DNA of 23,863 nt from JAPUIN01 sp041580375 (GCA_041580375.1 JBFGDZ010000033.1:1-23863), one strand, 5' to 3'; shown: positions 7,590 through 17,629, counted from the first letter of the stretch. Made by a program: numbers and translations. The notes: generated by a model not told the origin, from the sequence alone.

Positions 7590-8447
7590 TCACAGCGGCA
7601 CGACGATCTCGCCGAACGGGACGCGCCGGATCGATCCCGCGTCCTCCCGCAGCAGCAGCGCGCCGTCGTCGTCGATGTCCTGAAGGGTCCCTTCGACCGG
7701 CTCGTGGCCGGCTTCGAGGCGCACGCGCGTTCCGGGCGGCATCGAGGTCAGTCCGCGCCACGCGCGCAGCAGATCGGCCGGGCCGTCGCGCAGCAGGGCC
7801 GCGTACTGCCGCTCGAAGATCTCCAGGATCTCGGAGAGCAGCTCGCAACGATCGAACGGAGCCCCGGTCTCGATTCGGACGGACGTGGGCCGCCCGTGCA
7901 GTTCGCGGGGGAAGTCCTCCGACCGGTGGTTCACGTTGACGCCGATGCCGACAACCATGTCGGAGAGGCGCGCCTCCGCCCCGCGCGCCTCGCCCAGGAT
8001 GCCGGCGATCTTGCGCCCGCGCACCACGACGTCGTTCGGCCATTTGATGCGTGCCTCCAGACGGCACGCCTTCGCAAGGCCGCTGGCCACCGCGAGCGAG
8101 GCCATGAGCGTGAACAGTGGGGCCCGGGCGCTCTCGATCCCCGGCCGCAGGATCAGCGAAGCGTAGATGCCGACGCTCGGGGGCGAGTGCCAGAAGCGAT
8201 CCCTGCGACCGCGTCCGCGCGTCTGTCGCTCCGCCAGCACGAGAGATCCCTCGGGGGCGCCCTCGGAGGCGAGTTCGAGGGCCCGCTCGTTCGTCGAGCC
8301 GATGCTCGTGTAATAGTGAATCCGCTGCCCGAGGCTCGCGGTGCGCAGCCGGCGCTGCATCGCGGCGGGCGTCAGGGCGGCCGGCAGGGGCGGCGCCTGC
8401 GGAACCGATCGCGTGCCGCCGCGCTGCCGTCCGGGGCGCGCCTTCAT
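7590..8447 (-). CDS. birA: biotin--[acetyl-CoA-carboxylase] ligase, without repressor domain
   Basis: This enzyme activates biotin with ATP and transfers it to the biotin carboxyl carrier protein. The 285-residue chain shows STNERALELA, the biotinyl-AMP loop GRGRRDRFWHSP, KWPNDVVV, KIAGILGEA and GIGVNVNH, then the small C-terminal SH3-like domain ending GEIVVPL. The first 40 or so residues are not a winged-helix domain, so this is the monofunctional class rather than the E. coli repressor type. The ATG at 8447 overlaps the nadC stop by 4 nt and has GGAG 5 nt upstream. A biotin enzyme, propionyl-CoA carboxylase, would be expected to supply the mutase encoded at 14.4-16.5 kb, but its genes are not in the window. 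Confidence 0.95.
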   Translation of the reverse strand: MKARPGRQRGGTRSVPQAPPLPAALTPAAMQRRLRTASLGQRIHYYTSIGSTNERALELASEGAPEGSLVLAERQTRGRGRRDRFWHSPPSVGIYASLILRPGIESARAPLFTLMASLAVASGLAKACRLEARIKWPNDVVVRGRKIAGILGEARGAEARLSDMVVGIGVNVNHRSEDFPRELHGRPTSVRIETGAPFDRCELLSEILEIFERQYAALLRDGPADLLRAWRGLTSMPPGTRVRLEAGHEPVEGTLQDIDDDGALLLREDAGSIRRVPFGEIVVPL

Positions 8448-9295
8448 GCTTTCTCCAGCTCCAGCGCGATATCGGCCGCCGGTGCGGACTGGGTCAGGCT
8501 CCCCATGGAGATTCTCTGAACGCCGAGGGACGCGATCTCGGCGATGCGATCCTCCGTGACGCCGCCCGACACTTCGAGAAACGCCCGCCCCCGCGCTCGT
8601 TCGACGGCGGCGCGCAGGGTCGCGATGTCCATGTTGTCCAGAAGGACCGCGTCGGCACCCGCGGCGAGAGCGGCCTCCAGCTCTTCGAGGGTGCCCACCT
8701 CGACCTCGACGCCGGGTCGCTGCGGAGGGGACGATTCCCCTCTCAGGCGGGCGCGTCGCACGGCCCGGGCCACCCCGCCGGCGATCCGCCAGTGATTATC
8801 CTTGATGAGGATCGCATCGTACAGCCCCGCGCGGTGGTTCTCACCGCCTCCGCTGCGCACGGCCTCGCGATCGAACGGACGGAGTCCGGGAGCGGTCTTC
8901 CGTGTATCGGAGATGCGCGCCCCCGAGCCCGACGCGCGCTCCACGCATCGGCGAGTCAGGGTCGCGATGCCGGACATGCGCTGGAGAAAATTGAGGGCCG
9001 TGCGCTCCGCTGCCAGAATCGACCGCGCGCTCCCCCGCACCGTCGCCAGCGTCTCGCCTTCCCGGGCCGGGGACCCCTCACGGGCACGGTCCCGGAACTC
9101 GACCTCCGGATCGACCTGCCGGAAGACCTCGCGAGCCACGAAGAGTCCGGAGACGACGAGGGCGCGCCGCGCAACGATGCGACCCGATGCGCGCGCCGTG
9201 TCGGGCACGACGGTCTCGGATGTCAGGTCGCCCGACCCGACGTCCTCCTCGAGGGCGGCGCGGACCGCGCCGCGCACGACTTCCGGCTCGATCAT
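8444..9295 (-). CDS. nadC: nicotinate-nucleotide pyrophosphorylase (carboxylating), quinolinate phosphoribosyltransferase
   Basis: NadC converts quinolinate and PRPP to nicotinate mononucleotide in de novo NAD synthesis. The 283-residue chain has the expected order of motifs: EEDVGSGDLTS, ERTALNFLQRMSGIAT, DTRKTAPGLR, GGGENHR, LIKDNH, VEVEV, LLDNM and LEVSGGV. The length is normal. The ATG at 9295 gives the usual family N-terminus (MIEPEVV), though its ribosome site is weak. It heads the nadC-birA-coaX unit. A poor promoter-like pair (TTGATC, 18 nt, GAGAAT) lies 9306-9335 on the same strand and is only suggestive. Confidence 0.96.
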   Translation of the reverse strand: MIEPEVVRGAVRAALEEDVGSGDLTSETVVPDTARASGRIVARRALVVSGLFVAREVFRQVDPEVEFRDRAREGSPAREGETLATVRGSARSILAAERTALNFLQRMSGIATLTRRCVERASGSGARISDTRKTAPGLRPFDREAVRSGGGENHRAGLYDAILIKDNHWRIAGGVARAVRRARLRGESSPPQRPGVEVEVGTLEELEAALAAGADAVLLDNMDIATLRAAVERARGRAFLEVSGGVTEDRIAEIASLGVQRISMGSLTQSAPAADIALELEKA

Positions 9296-9371
9296 GGATG
9301 GGCGGATTCTCGCACAGGGATCCCGGCGGGATCAAGGACTGCGACCCGGCGCGAAGGGCGGGCCGCCGCGC

Positions 9372-12041
9372 TCAGCCCAGCGAGGACAGCGTGTGCCGGA
9401 GGCGATCGATTCTCCCTTCGAGCTCGGAGCAGATCCGGCGCGTCTTCTCCACCACGTCGAGCCGGGCCTTCTTCACGAACTCTGGCTTCGCGAGCTTGCG
9501 GGCGTGTCCTTCCTTCTCGCGCTCCAGCCGCTCGATCTCGCGGCCGAGTCGCCGCCGTTCCGAGTTCAGGTCCAGGATCCCCTCCAGCGGAACCCCGAGA
9601 TCGACGCCGGACGCCACGGCGCGCGCGATCGCACCGCGTCCCTCCAGGGATTCGACTTCCTCGAAAGACTCCAGGCGCGCCAGGGACTCGATCATCGTTC
9701 GATCCGCCCGGATCGCGGCCGTCGCGGAATCGTCGTGGGGGTGATAGAGCAGCCGGAGCCGGCGTCCGGGATCGATGTTGAGCTCGGCGCGTATGTTCCG
9801 CACGCGCGTCACGATGTCCATGAGCAGGGCGACCTCACGTTCCGCCGCGACGTCGATGAGAGTCGCATCCTCATCCGGATAGGGGCAAAGCGAGATCGAG
9901 TCGCCTTCATGGGGCAGACGCTGCCACAGCTCTTCGGTGAGGAAGGGCATGACCGGATGCAGGAGGCGCAGGGTGCACTCGAGCACGTGCACCAGCACCG
10001 CCCGCGCGCGCGCAGCGTCGTCGGGCGGCGCCGTCCTGGACAGGGAGGTCTTGCACATCTCCACGTACCAATCGCAGTACTCGTGCCAGACGAACTGGTA
10101 GAGAGCGTTGGCCATGTCGTCGAAACGAAACTCGTCGAGCGAGCGCCGGATCGCTCCCGCGAGCCTGGAGAGTCGGCTCAGAATCCAGCGGTCCGCCAGC
10201 GTGCGGGCGGACGGCTCCGGAAGGGCGGGCCGCGCCGCGCTCCCCCCCGCGCCCTCGATGTTGAGCAGGACGAATCGCGCCGCGTTCCACAGCTTGTTCG
10301 CGAAGGCGCGGTACCCGGCCATGCGCTCCTCGGAAAGAGGCAGATCGGAGCCCGGGGTCGCCATCGCAGCCATGGTGAAGCGCAGCGCGTCGGCGCCGTG
10401 CCGCTCGATCAGCTCGAGCGGGTCGACCACGTTGCCGCGGGTCTTCGACATCTTCTGCTTCTCCGAGTCCCTCACGAGACCGGTGATGTAGACCTGACGG
10501 AACGGAACGTCGTCCATGAACTTCAGGCCCATCATGAGCATCCGCGCCACCCAGAAGAACAGGATGTCGAATCCGGTGACCAGCGTCGTCGTTGGATAGT
10601 AGCGATCCAGATCCGGGGTGCGATCCGGCCACCCCAGCGTGGAGAACGGCCACAGGGCCGAAGAGAACCAGGTGTCGAGCACGTCCGGATCCTGCACGAG
10701 CGGGCCATCGCCGCATGCGGGGCACGTCCCGGGCGGTTCGAGGGCGACCTGGATCTCGGAACATCCGCCGCAGTGCCACGCGGGGATCTGATGTCCCCAC
10801 CAGAGCTGGCGCGAGATGCACCAGTCGTGAATCTTGCCCATCCATTCGTTGTAGCTGTTGATCCAGTGCCCCGGAATGAAGCGCACGCGGCCGTCCGCGA
10901 CGGCGCTCAGCGCGGCCTCGGCCAGCGGCTTGACCCGGACGAACCACTGCGTTGACAGATATGGCTCCACGATCGTCCCGCAGCGCTGACAGTGCCCGAC
11001 GTTGTGGTCGTGGTCCTCCACGTCGACGAGGTGGCCGCCCTTTTTCAGATCGGCGATCACGCGGGCCCGCGCCTCGAAACGATCCAGGCCCCGGTAAACT
11101 TCAGGAGCGTTGTCGTTCATGCGGCCCCGTTCGTCCATGACGGCCAGAGGCGGCAGCTTCGTGCGCAGCGAGGCCGCGTAATCGTTCGGATCGTGGGCCG
11201 GGGTGACCTTCACGGCGCCGGTCCCGAAATCTTTCTCCACGAAGGTGTCCGCGACGACGGGGATCCGGCGGCCGACCAGGGGCAGCACGACCTCACGACC
11301 GACGGCATGCCGGTAGCGCTCGTCGTCGGGATGGACGGCGACGCCCGTGTCGCCGAGCATGGTCTCGGGCCTCGTCGTGGCCACGCGCACGGCGCCTTCG
11401 CCGTCGGCGAATGGATACTCGACGGTGTACAGATGGCCGTGCACGGGCTGCGGAAGGACCTCGAGGTCGGAGACCGCGGTCAGGCAACGGGGGCACCAGT
11501 TGACGATGTATTTGTCACGGTAGACGAGGCCCTCGCGATGCAGCCGGACGAACACCTCGCGCACGGCCCGGGAAAGCGCCGGCTCGAGGGTGAAGCGCTC
11601 GCGGGTCCAATCGCATGAGCAGCCCATCTTCTTCAACTGGTCGATGATGGCGCCGCCGCATTCCTCCCTCCACCGCCAGACCCGTTCGACGAACGCCTCG
11701 CGCCCGATCGCCTCCCGGCTCGTGCCCTCCTTCTGGAGCGCGCGATCGACGACCATCTGGGTGGCGATCCCCGCATGGTCCGTCCCGGGCAGCCAGAGGA
11801 CGTCGTCTCCCTCCATGCGTCTCCAGCGCGCGAGGATGTCCTGCAGCGTGTTGTTGAGGGCGTGACCCATGTGCAGGCGCCCGGTGACGTTGGGAGGTGG
11901 AATGGCCATGGAGAAGGGCCGCCTGCGGGGCTCCCGGCCGGCCGTGAAGACGCCGAGGCGGACCCAGTGGTCGTACCATCGCTTCTCGAAACGCGAAGGC
12001 TTGAAGGCTTTGTCCAGTTCGGCGGCGCGGGTGGGGGTCAT
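9372..12041 (-). CDS. valS: valine--tRNA ligase
   Basis: ValRS charges tRNA-Val with valine and edits misacylated threonine. The 889-residue protein is a class I synthetase with HMGH (residues 57-60, the HIGH motif) and PGTDHAGIATQ. It has a CP1 editing domain containing TRPETMLGDT, a Cys4 zinc-binding insert (CGGC...CPAC), and KMSKTRGN near residue 530 (the KMSKS motif). The anticodon-binding domain follows with WHEYCDW, and a C-terminal coiled coil ends in RLRHTLSSLG. The ATG at 12041 is preferred. A GTG at 12077 sits at the foot of the terminator hairpin and would add 12 unrelated residues. No clear ribosome site or promoter was found directly upstream. Confidence 0.97.
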   Translation of the reverse strand: MTPTRAAELDKAFKPSRFEKRWYDHWVRLGVFTAGREPRRRPFSMAIPPPNVTGRLHMGHALNNTLQDILARWRRMEGDDVLWLPGTDHAGIATQMVVDRALQKEGTSREAIGREAFVERVWRWREECGGAIIDQLKKMGCSCDWTRERFTLEPALSRAVREVFVRLHREGLVYRDKYIVNWCPRCLTAVSDLEVLPQPVHGHLYTVEYPFADGEGAVRVATTRPETMLGDTGVAVHPDDERYRHAVGREVVLPLVGRRIPVVADTFVEKDFGTGAVKVTPAHDPNDYAASLRTKLPPLAVMDERGRMNDNAPEVYRGLDRFEARARVIADLKKGGHLVDVEDHDHNVGHCQRCGTIVEPYLSTQWFVRVKPLAEAALSAVADGRVRFIPGHWINSYNEWMGKIHDWCISRQLWWGHQIPAWHCGGCSEIQVALEPPGTCPACGDGPLVQDPDVLDTWFSSALWPFSTLGWPDRTPDLDRYYPTTTLVTGFDILFFWVARMLMMGLKFMDDVPFRQVYITGLVRDSEKQKMSKTRGNVVDPLELIERHGADALRFTMAAMATPGSDLPLSEERMAGYRAFANKLWNAARFVLLNIEGAGGSAARPALPEPSARTLADRWILSRLSRLAGAIRRSLDEFRFDDMANALYQFVWHEYCDWYVEMCKTSLSRTAPPDDAARARAVLVHVLECTLRLLHPVMPFLTEELWQRLPHEGDSISLCPYPDEDATLIDVAAEREVALLMDIVTRVRNIRAELNIDPGRRLRLLYHPHDDSATAAIRADRTMIESLARLESFEEVESLEGRGAIARAVASGVDLGVPLEGILDLNSERRRLGREIERLEREKEGHARKLAKPEFVKKARLDVVEKTRRICSELEGRIDRLRHTLSSLG

Positions 12042-12077
12042 GAGGGCCGTTCGCTCGGCCGGCGGTTCGCGGACCAC

Positions 12078-12103
12078 AAAAAAAGTAGGTCCACGACCTA
12101 CTT
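12078..12103 (-). terminator. Rho-independent terminator between the CheW/receiver unit and valS
   Basis: On the minus strand a perfect 9-bp stem (AAGTAGGTC / GACCTACTT, loop GTG) ends in a run of seven T, the first two of which pair within the stem. On the plus strand there is no T-run, so it works only toward valS. It would end transcripts of the receiver gene that stops at 12199. Because it is only 37 nt before the valS ATG, it could also act as a conditional terminator for valS. Confidence 0.8.
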
Positions 12104-12154
12104 CATCGGGCCCCGCGGATACGGGCCTGATCGCTCAACGAAGTCCGGTTGACG

Positions 12155-12192
12155 ATCCGGGTCCCGCGCTCGACGCCGCGGGCGACCCGGAT
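12155..12192 (-). repeat. strong GC-rich hairpin just after the receiver gene
   Basis: A perfect 9-bp inverted repeat (ATCCGGGTC / GACCCGGAT at 12155-12163 and 12184-12192) encloses an inner CCGCG/CGCGG pairing. It starts 7 nt beyond the stop codon of the receiver gene and has no T-run on either strand. It may protect the 3' end of the message after termination downstream. Confidence 0.55.
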
Positions 12193-12198
12193 GGACTG

Positions 12199-13425
12199 CT
12201 AGCTCTGATCCTTTTCTTCCAGCTCCTTGATGCGCTGTCGTACGACCGTCTCGGCCATGTGCGGGACGACGTCCCAGGCGATCTCCCGCACGACCCGGTC
12301 GGAGATGCGCTGGACGACCCGTTCGGCGATGAGATCGATCGCCTCGGGCGTGAGCGTCACGGGGCCCTGTCCGCCGTCGCCTCCGGAGCCGAACGGCTGC
12401 GCGGCGGCTGAACCCGCCTCCTCCGGCGCGTCGCCGGGCGGATTGGAGATCGTCTCGGGAGCGACCTCGTCCTCCCGGCCCGTCTCGACGGACTTCGCCA
12501 TCGGTGGCGGCGGATGGCCGGGACGCGTCTCGGCACGGGGCTCCTGCTGCTCGAACGCCCCCGTGAGTCCTTCGATCGGCTCACCCGAGACGTGTCGGAG
12601 GGGATCCTCGGCCTCGGGGGGCGGGTGCCCCTCCGGAGGAGGCGCGACGGTGCTCAGCAGAGCGTCCCGCTGAACCCGCGCGGTGGCGCCGGCCGGAGTC
12701 CGCTCGTCGAACCGATCGGGCACGATCTCGGGCGCCGCCGCGCCTTCGACATCGAGATCGGCGAAACCGACGTAGGAACCGCCCTCGCCGGGATCGGGCT
12801 GCTGCAGGGCGGGGTGTTTTCCCTGCGGCGTCGACTCGTCGGAGATCAGGTCGTCGCCGTTCAGAGCATTGAGCGGCGATTCCGCGCGTGCCGCGACCAC
12901 CTCGGGAGGAGGGGGCGCCTCACTCGTCGCCGCGCCGGCTTCGCCGGCCGCCGTCCCGGCCGGCGACGGGGCGTCGTCCTCTTCAGCGGCCGGCACGTGA
13001 TACACGGTCCCTCCCGATACGATGTCCATGCCCGCCGGATCCCCCTCGGAGACGTGGGGCACATCGGCGAGCAGCTCCTCCACCTTCGACACGAGGGTCT
13101 GCGATTCGAACGGCTTGGTCAGATGGCCTCCCGCGCCGGCGGCGTCGGCTCGTTTCTGATCGAACGGCTCGAAGGTGCCGGTCAGGAGCAGCACGGGTAT
13201 GCTCGAGGTCGAGGGATTGCGCTTCATCTCCTCGCACACTTCATAGCCGTTCTTCTCGGGCATGATGACGTCGAGAAGGACGATGTTGGGGCGCCATTCG
13301 GAGACTTTCTTCAATGCCTGGGCGCCGTTGCCCACGCAGACGACCTGATAATCTTCCTCCGAGAACGTCAGCTCCACCACCTTCTGGATGGTGATGCTGT
13401 CATCGGCCAGAAGAATCTTTTTCAC
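12199..13425 (-). CDS. CheY-like receiver protein with disordered linker and conserved C-terminal helix region
   Basis: This is a phosphorelay output protein without a DNA-binding domain. The receiver (residues 1-120) reads VKKILLADDSITIQKVVELTF, with the acidic DD pair, phospho-acceptor Asp in VLLDVIMP, Thr in LLTG and Lys in LTKPF. Roughly residues 125-345 are Pro/Glu/Ala-rich and probably disordered. The last 55 residues form a conserved-looking amphipathic segment (ERVVQRISDRVVREIAWDVV, then PHMAETVVRQRIKELEE). I associate this architecture with Acidobacteriota and deltaproteobacterial receiver proteins. The GTG at 13425 is chosen because GGAGG is 6 nt upstream; the ATG at 13431 directly abuts that site. 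The start overlaps the preceding CheW-like gene by 26 nt. Confidence 0.85.
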   Translation of the reverse strand: MKKILLADDSITIQKVVELTFSEEDYQVVCVGNGAQALKKVSEWRPNIVLLDVIMPEKNGYEVCEEMKRNPSTSSIPVLLLTGTFEPFDQKRADAAGAGGHLTKPFESQTLVSKVEELLADVPHVSEGDPAGMDIVSGGTVYHVPAAEEDDAPSPAGTAAGEAGAATSEAPPPPEVVAARAESPLNALNGDDLISDESTPQGKHPALQQPDPGEGGSYVGFADLDVEGAAAPEIVPDRFDERTPAGATARVQRDALLSTVAPPPEGHPPPEAEDPLRHVSGEPIEGLTGAFEQQEPRAETRPGHPPPPMAKSVETGREDEVAPETISNPPGDAPEEAGSAAAQPFGSGGDGGQGPVTLTPEAIDLIAERVVQRISDRVVREIAWDVVPHMAETVVRQRIKELEEKDQS

Positions 13426-13918
13426 CGGCATCCTCCCGGGCGACCGTGACAGCGGGGTCCGGAACGCCCAATGACGGGAAGAGCACGGCCGCATCGAGCA
13501 CCGCCACGACCTCCTCACCCCGTCGCGTGAAACCGATCAGGTACTCGCCGCGCCATGGGACCGCCGTGCGCCCGCCGCCGATCTCCTCCTCCGGAGCATC
13601 GAGAAGATCGACCCCCTCCCCCAGCAGGCCGACGAGGGCCTCACCCCAGTCGCACACGATCATGTGCGACGCGTCGTTCCGGTCGTCCACGATCGGCGTC
13701 CGCGGTGGATCCGACCAAAGCCCATCGAACCGGCGGAGGTCGTACACCGGAACGGCCAGGCCGCCATGGAGCGCCACGCCCGCGACGTGGTTCCGGCAGC
13801 CGGGAATCGGGACGTATCCGGGCGAGGCGACGACCTCCCGCACGAGCTTGAGCGGCAGGGCCGCGGGTGCCTCCCCGATCCGGAACGCCAGGAGTCCCCT
13901 CGTGCTCCCGTCCGTCAC
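13400..13918 (-). CDS. CheW-like domain protein (first of two, nearer the receiver gene)
   Basis: CheW proteins link chemoreceptors to the kinase CheA. This 172-residue protein is a single CheW-like domain: LLAFRIGEAPAALPLKLVRE, VVASPGYVPIPGC, HVAGVALHGGLAVPVYDLRR, then MIVCDWGEALVGLLGEGVD and a closing GEEVVAVLDAAVLF. The order of strands fits CheW, although the sequence is divergent. The GTG start overlaps the stop of the upstream CheW-like gene by 4 nt. The 3' end overlaps the receiver gene by 26 nt, so all three are translated together. No CheA or receptor is nearby, so its partner is unknown. Confidence 0.8.
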   Translation of the reverse strand: MTDGSTRGLLAFRIGEAPAALPLKLVREVVASPGYVPIPGCRNHVAGVALHGGLAVPVYDLRRFDGLWSDPPRTPIVDDRNDASHMIVCDWGEALVGLLGEGVDLLDAPEEEIGGGRTAVPWRGEYLIGFTRRGEEVVAVLDAAVLFPSLGVPDPAVTVAREDAGEKDSSGR

Positions 13919-14307
13919 GACAGCGCGCTCTCGTCCAGCAGCAGCCTCGGTCCGCTCTCGTCCCGGAAGATCCCGCGAAACAGGCGCTTCGGATCGGTGA
14001 AGATGAAGGCCGGAAGCGGCGCGATCGAAGCGGCCGCCACGTCGCGGATCGCCTCGGCCGAATCGACGCGCATCACGGAGCGCCCCTTCGACCCGCCCAG
14101 CAGGAGGTACAGGGCCGAGTCGCCCGGCGCCTCTCCCGCCATCTCGTGGAGATCGATCACCGGGTAGCGGCCGGAGTTGTCGATCGCCTCGCCGGCTTCG
14201 CGATCCTCGCGAAATCCGGGCTCCAGAGCCGGATCGATGATCCTGTGCACGGCTTCGGCCGCCAGTGCGTATCGACCCCGCCCGACGTTCACCATGAGGA
14301 GCTTCAT
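13915..14307 (-). CDS. short CheW-like protein, first gene of the signalling unit
   Basis: From the ATG at 14307 the protein has 130 residues. It begins MKLLMVNVGRGRYALAAEAV, then HRIIDP, GRYPVIDLHEMAG and SALYLLLGGSKGRSVMRVDS, and ends PAFIFTDPKRLFRGIFRDE. It keeps the CheW fold pattern (an entry strand with an obligatory small-residue turn, a central PVIDL strand and a VD-containing strand). It is shorter and more divergent than the next gene, so the assignment is moderate. A TTG at 14349 would lie inside the -35 box and is rejected. There is no ribosome site, and the promoter places the message start only about 7 nt before the ATG. The gene overlaps the second CheW-like gene by 4 nt. Confidence 0.7.
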   Translation of the reverse strand: MKLLMVNVGRGRYALAAEAVHRIIDPALEPGFREDREAGEAIDNSGRYPVIDLHEMAGEAPGDSALYLLLGGSKGRSVMRVDSAEAIRDVAAASIAPLPAFIFTDPKRLFRGIFRDESGPRLLLDESALS

Positions 14308-14320
14308 GGCACCCGGTGGG

Positions 14321-14349
14321 AAATTAGACCAAGACTCCTTCCCTGTCAA
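14321..14349 (-). promoter_or_regulatory. sigma-70 promoter of the CheW/receiver unit, nearly leaderless
   Basis: On the minus strand, a perfect TTGACA (14349-14344) is followed after 17 nt by TAATTT (14326-14321). The predicted start is near 14314, only about 7 nt from the ATG at 14307, and no Shine-Dalgarno sequence fits between them. An inverted repeat, CTCCTT-N7-AAGGAG (14335-14353), overlaps the -35 box and could be an operator. The promoter fills most of the 69-nt gap behind the mutase subunit gene. Confidence 0.7.
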
Positions 14350-14376
14350 GGAGATAGCGCGTGGGGCCGGGATGGC

Positions 14377-14786
14377 TCAGCGGCGGCGCGTGGGCACGTT
14401 GGCCCGCACCCATTCGATGACCTCCCGGGTCGTCGTTCCGGGAGTGAACAGGGCGCGCACACCCGCCTTCATGAGGGCGGGCCGATCCTCGTCGGGAATG
14501 ATGCCTCCGCCGAAGACGACGATGTCGGAGGCGTCCTTGTCGCGCAGAAGCTTGATGATCTTCGGGAAGATCGTATTGTGGGCGCCCGAGAGAATCGACA
14601 ACCCGATGCCGTCGACGTCCTCCTGCAGCGCCGTCGCCACCACCATGTCCGGACTCTGGTGCAGACCCGTGTAGACGATCTCGAACCCCGCGTCGCGCAG
14701 CGAGCGCGCGATGATCTTGGCGCCCCGATCGTGACCGTCCAGGCCGACCTTGCCCACGAGGAGGCGCACCCTGGCGCTCTCGGACA

Positions 14787-14787
<1 letters not shown>
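14377..14787 (-). CDS. B12-binding subunit of methylmalonyl-CoA mutase
   Basis: This 136-residue protein is the separate cobalamin-binding domain of a two-subunit acyl-CoA mutase. It reads RVRLLVGKVGLDGHDRGAK with the DxHxxG motif (DGHDRG), whose His is the lower axial ligand of B12. It continues with VYTGLHQSPD, GLSILSGAH, VFGGGIIPDED and LFTPGTTTREVIEWV. Its ATG overlaps the stop of the large subunit by one base (TGATG), so the two are translationally coupled. It is the last gene of the long run that enters from the right edge. The DNA behind it holds the next unit's promoter and no obvious terminator. Confidence 0.94.
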
Positions 14788-16471
<1,684 letters not shown>

Positions 16472-16475
<4 letters not shown>

Positions 16476-17629
16476 GGACTTCCCCTCTTGAGAATCTCCT
16501 TGGCGATGACCAGCCGCTGGATCTCGGACGTCCCCTCGTAGATCTCGGTGATCTTGGCGTCCCTGAACAGGCGTTCCACGGTGTATTCGTTGATGTAACC
16601 GTAGCCGCCGTGGATCTGCACGGCCTCGCGGGCGGCGCGCATGCAGGCCTCCGAGGCGAACAGTTTCGCCATGGAAGCTTCCAGCGAGCAGCGGTCCGAC
16701 CGATCCCGCGCCCACGCGGCCCGGTAAGTCAGGAGGCGGGCCGCGTCCAGCTCCGTGGCCATGTCCGCCAGCTTCCATTGTATGGCCTGCAGGCGCGAGA
16801 TGGGCGCCCCGAATGCCTCCCGGCTCGCGCTGTACGACACCGATTCCTCGAGGGCGGCACGTCCGATGCCCAGCGACTGTGCGGCGATTCCGATGCGCCC
16901 TCCGTCCAGGGTGTTCATGGCGATCTTGAAGCCGTCTCCTTCGGCGCCGAGCAGATTGTCCAGCGGAACCCTGCAGTCCTCGAGAACGATCTCGACCGAT
17001 CCCGAGCAGGTGATCCCCATCTTGTGCTCCGGCTTTCCCGTCCGCACGCCAGGAAAGGACCGTTCCACGATGAATGCGCAGATGCCCCGGTGCTTCAGAG
17101 ACGGGTCGGCGGTGGCGTACACGAGGAAGGTGTCGGCGGCCACGCCGTTCGTCACGAAGACCTTGTTGCCGTTGAGGACGTAGTGATCACCGCGCTTCAC
17201 GGCGCTCGTGCGGATCGCGGCCGAGTCGGAACCCGCCCCCGGCTCGGTCAGGCAGTAGGCGCCGAGGCGCTCTCCGCGGGCATGCGGCACCAGGTAGGCG
17301 CGCTTCTGTGCCTCGCTTCCGAAACGCTGCAGGGGGCCGCAGAACAGGGAGTTGTTCACGGAGAGGATCACGCCCGTGGATGCACAGGCGCGCGAGATCT
17401 CCTCGATGGCGATGACGTAGGAGATGGAGTCGAACCCCGCGCCGCCGTACTCCTCGGGGACCATCATGCCCGTCAGATTCATCTCGGCCGCGCGGCGGTA
17501 GTTGTCCATCGGAAACTCCCGCGTGCGATCGAACTCCGCGGCGCGCGGTTTGAGGACCTCCTCAGCGAACGCGCGGACGGATTCGCGAAGGAGGTTCTGG
17601 TCGTCCGAGAGCTCGAACGTCAGGGGCAC
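16472..17629 (-). CDS. short-chain acyl-CoA dehydrogenase
   Basis: This is an FAD flavoenzyme that oxidises acyl-CoA to 2-enoyl-CoA, passing electrons to electron-transfer flavoprotein. The 385 residues are of normal length. The N-terminal helical domain holds PEEYGGAGFDSISYVIAIEE. The central barrel has AYCLTEPGAGSDSAAIRT and the FVTNG stretch. The C-terminal domain carries QIHGGYGYINEYTVERLFRD and IYEGTSEIQRLVIAKEIL, whose Glu in YEGTSEIQ is the catalytic base position of short-chain members. The GTG start at 17629 lies one nucleotide beyond the hpf stop and has GGAGG 6 nt upstream. It overlaps the mutase by 4 nt. Exact chain-length preference cannot be read from the sequence. Confidence 0.94.

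Noticed and set aside
9306..9335. Promoter-like TTGATC-18 nt-GAGAAT before nadC, and hairpin GATCCC-GGC-GGGATC (9319-9333)
   Set aside because: Both boxes match only four of six bases, and the hairpin is six pairs without a T-run. Each is expected by chance in such DNA.
10074..10088. Near-perfect sigma-54 -24/-12 site, TGGCACGAGTACTGC, on the minus strand, tempting because rpoN is in the window
   Set aside because: It lies inside valS and encodes WHEYC of the conserved WHEYCDW motif, so protein conservation explains the sequence. There is no gene start shortly downstream.
8802..10955. Long plus-strand open frame opposite nadC and valS
   Set aside because: It is antisense to two highly conserved enzymes, has no recognisable motif and is arginine/histidine-rich like other antisense frames. 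The same holds for the plus-strand frames opposite der, rpoN, the mutase and the receiver gene.
12064..12076. GTGGTCCGCG before valS, resembling the T-box core GGTGGNACCGCG
   Set aside because: It lacks one core base and lies after the terminator's T-run instead of before it. The region is also too short for a T-box specifier stem.
12042..12077. Upstream GTG start for valS at 12077
   Set aside because: It lies at the base of the terminator hairpin's T-run, lacks a ribosome site and adds 12 residues not typical of ValRS.
16476..16778. N-terminal extension of about 100 residues on the mutase large subunit
   Set aside because: This part overlaps the end of the acyl-CoA dehydrogenase gene in another frame. 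The GTG at 16475 with a ribosome site gives the normal family length.
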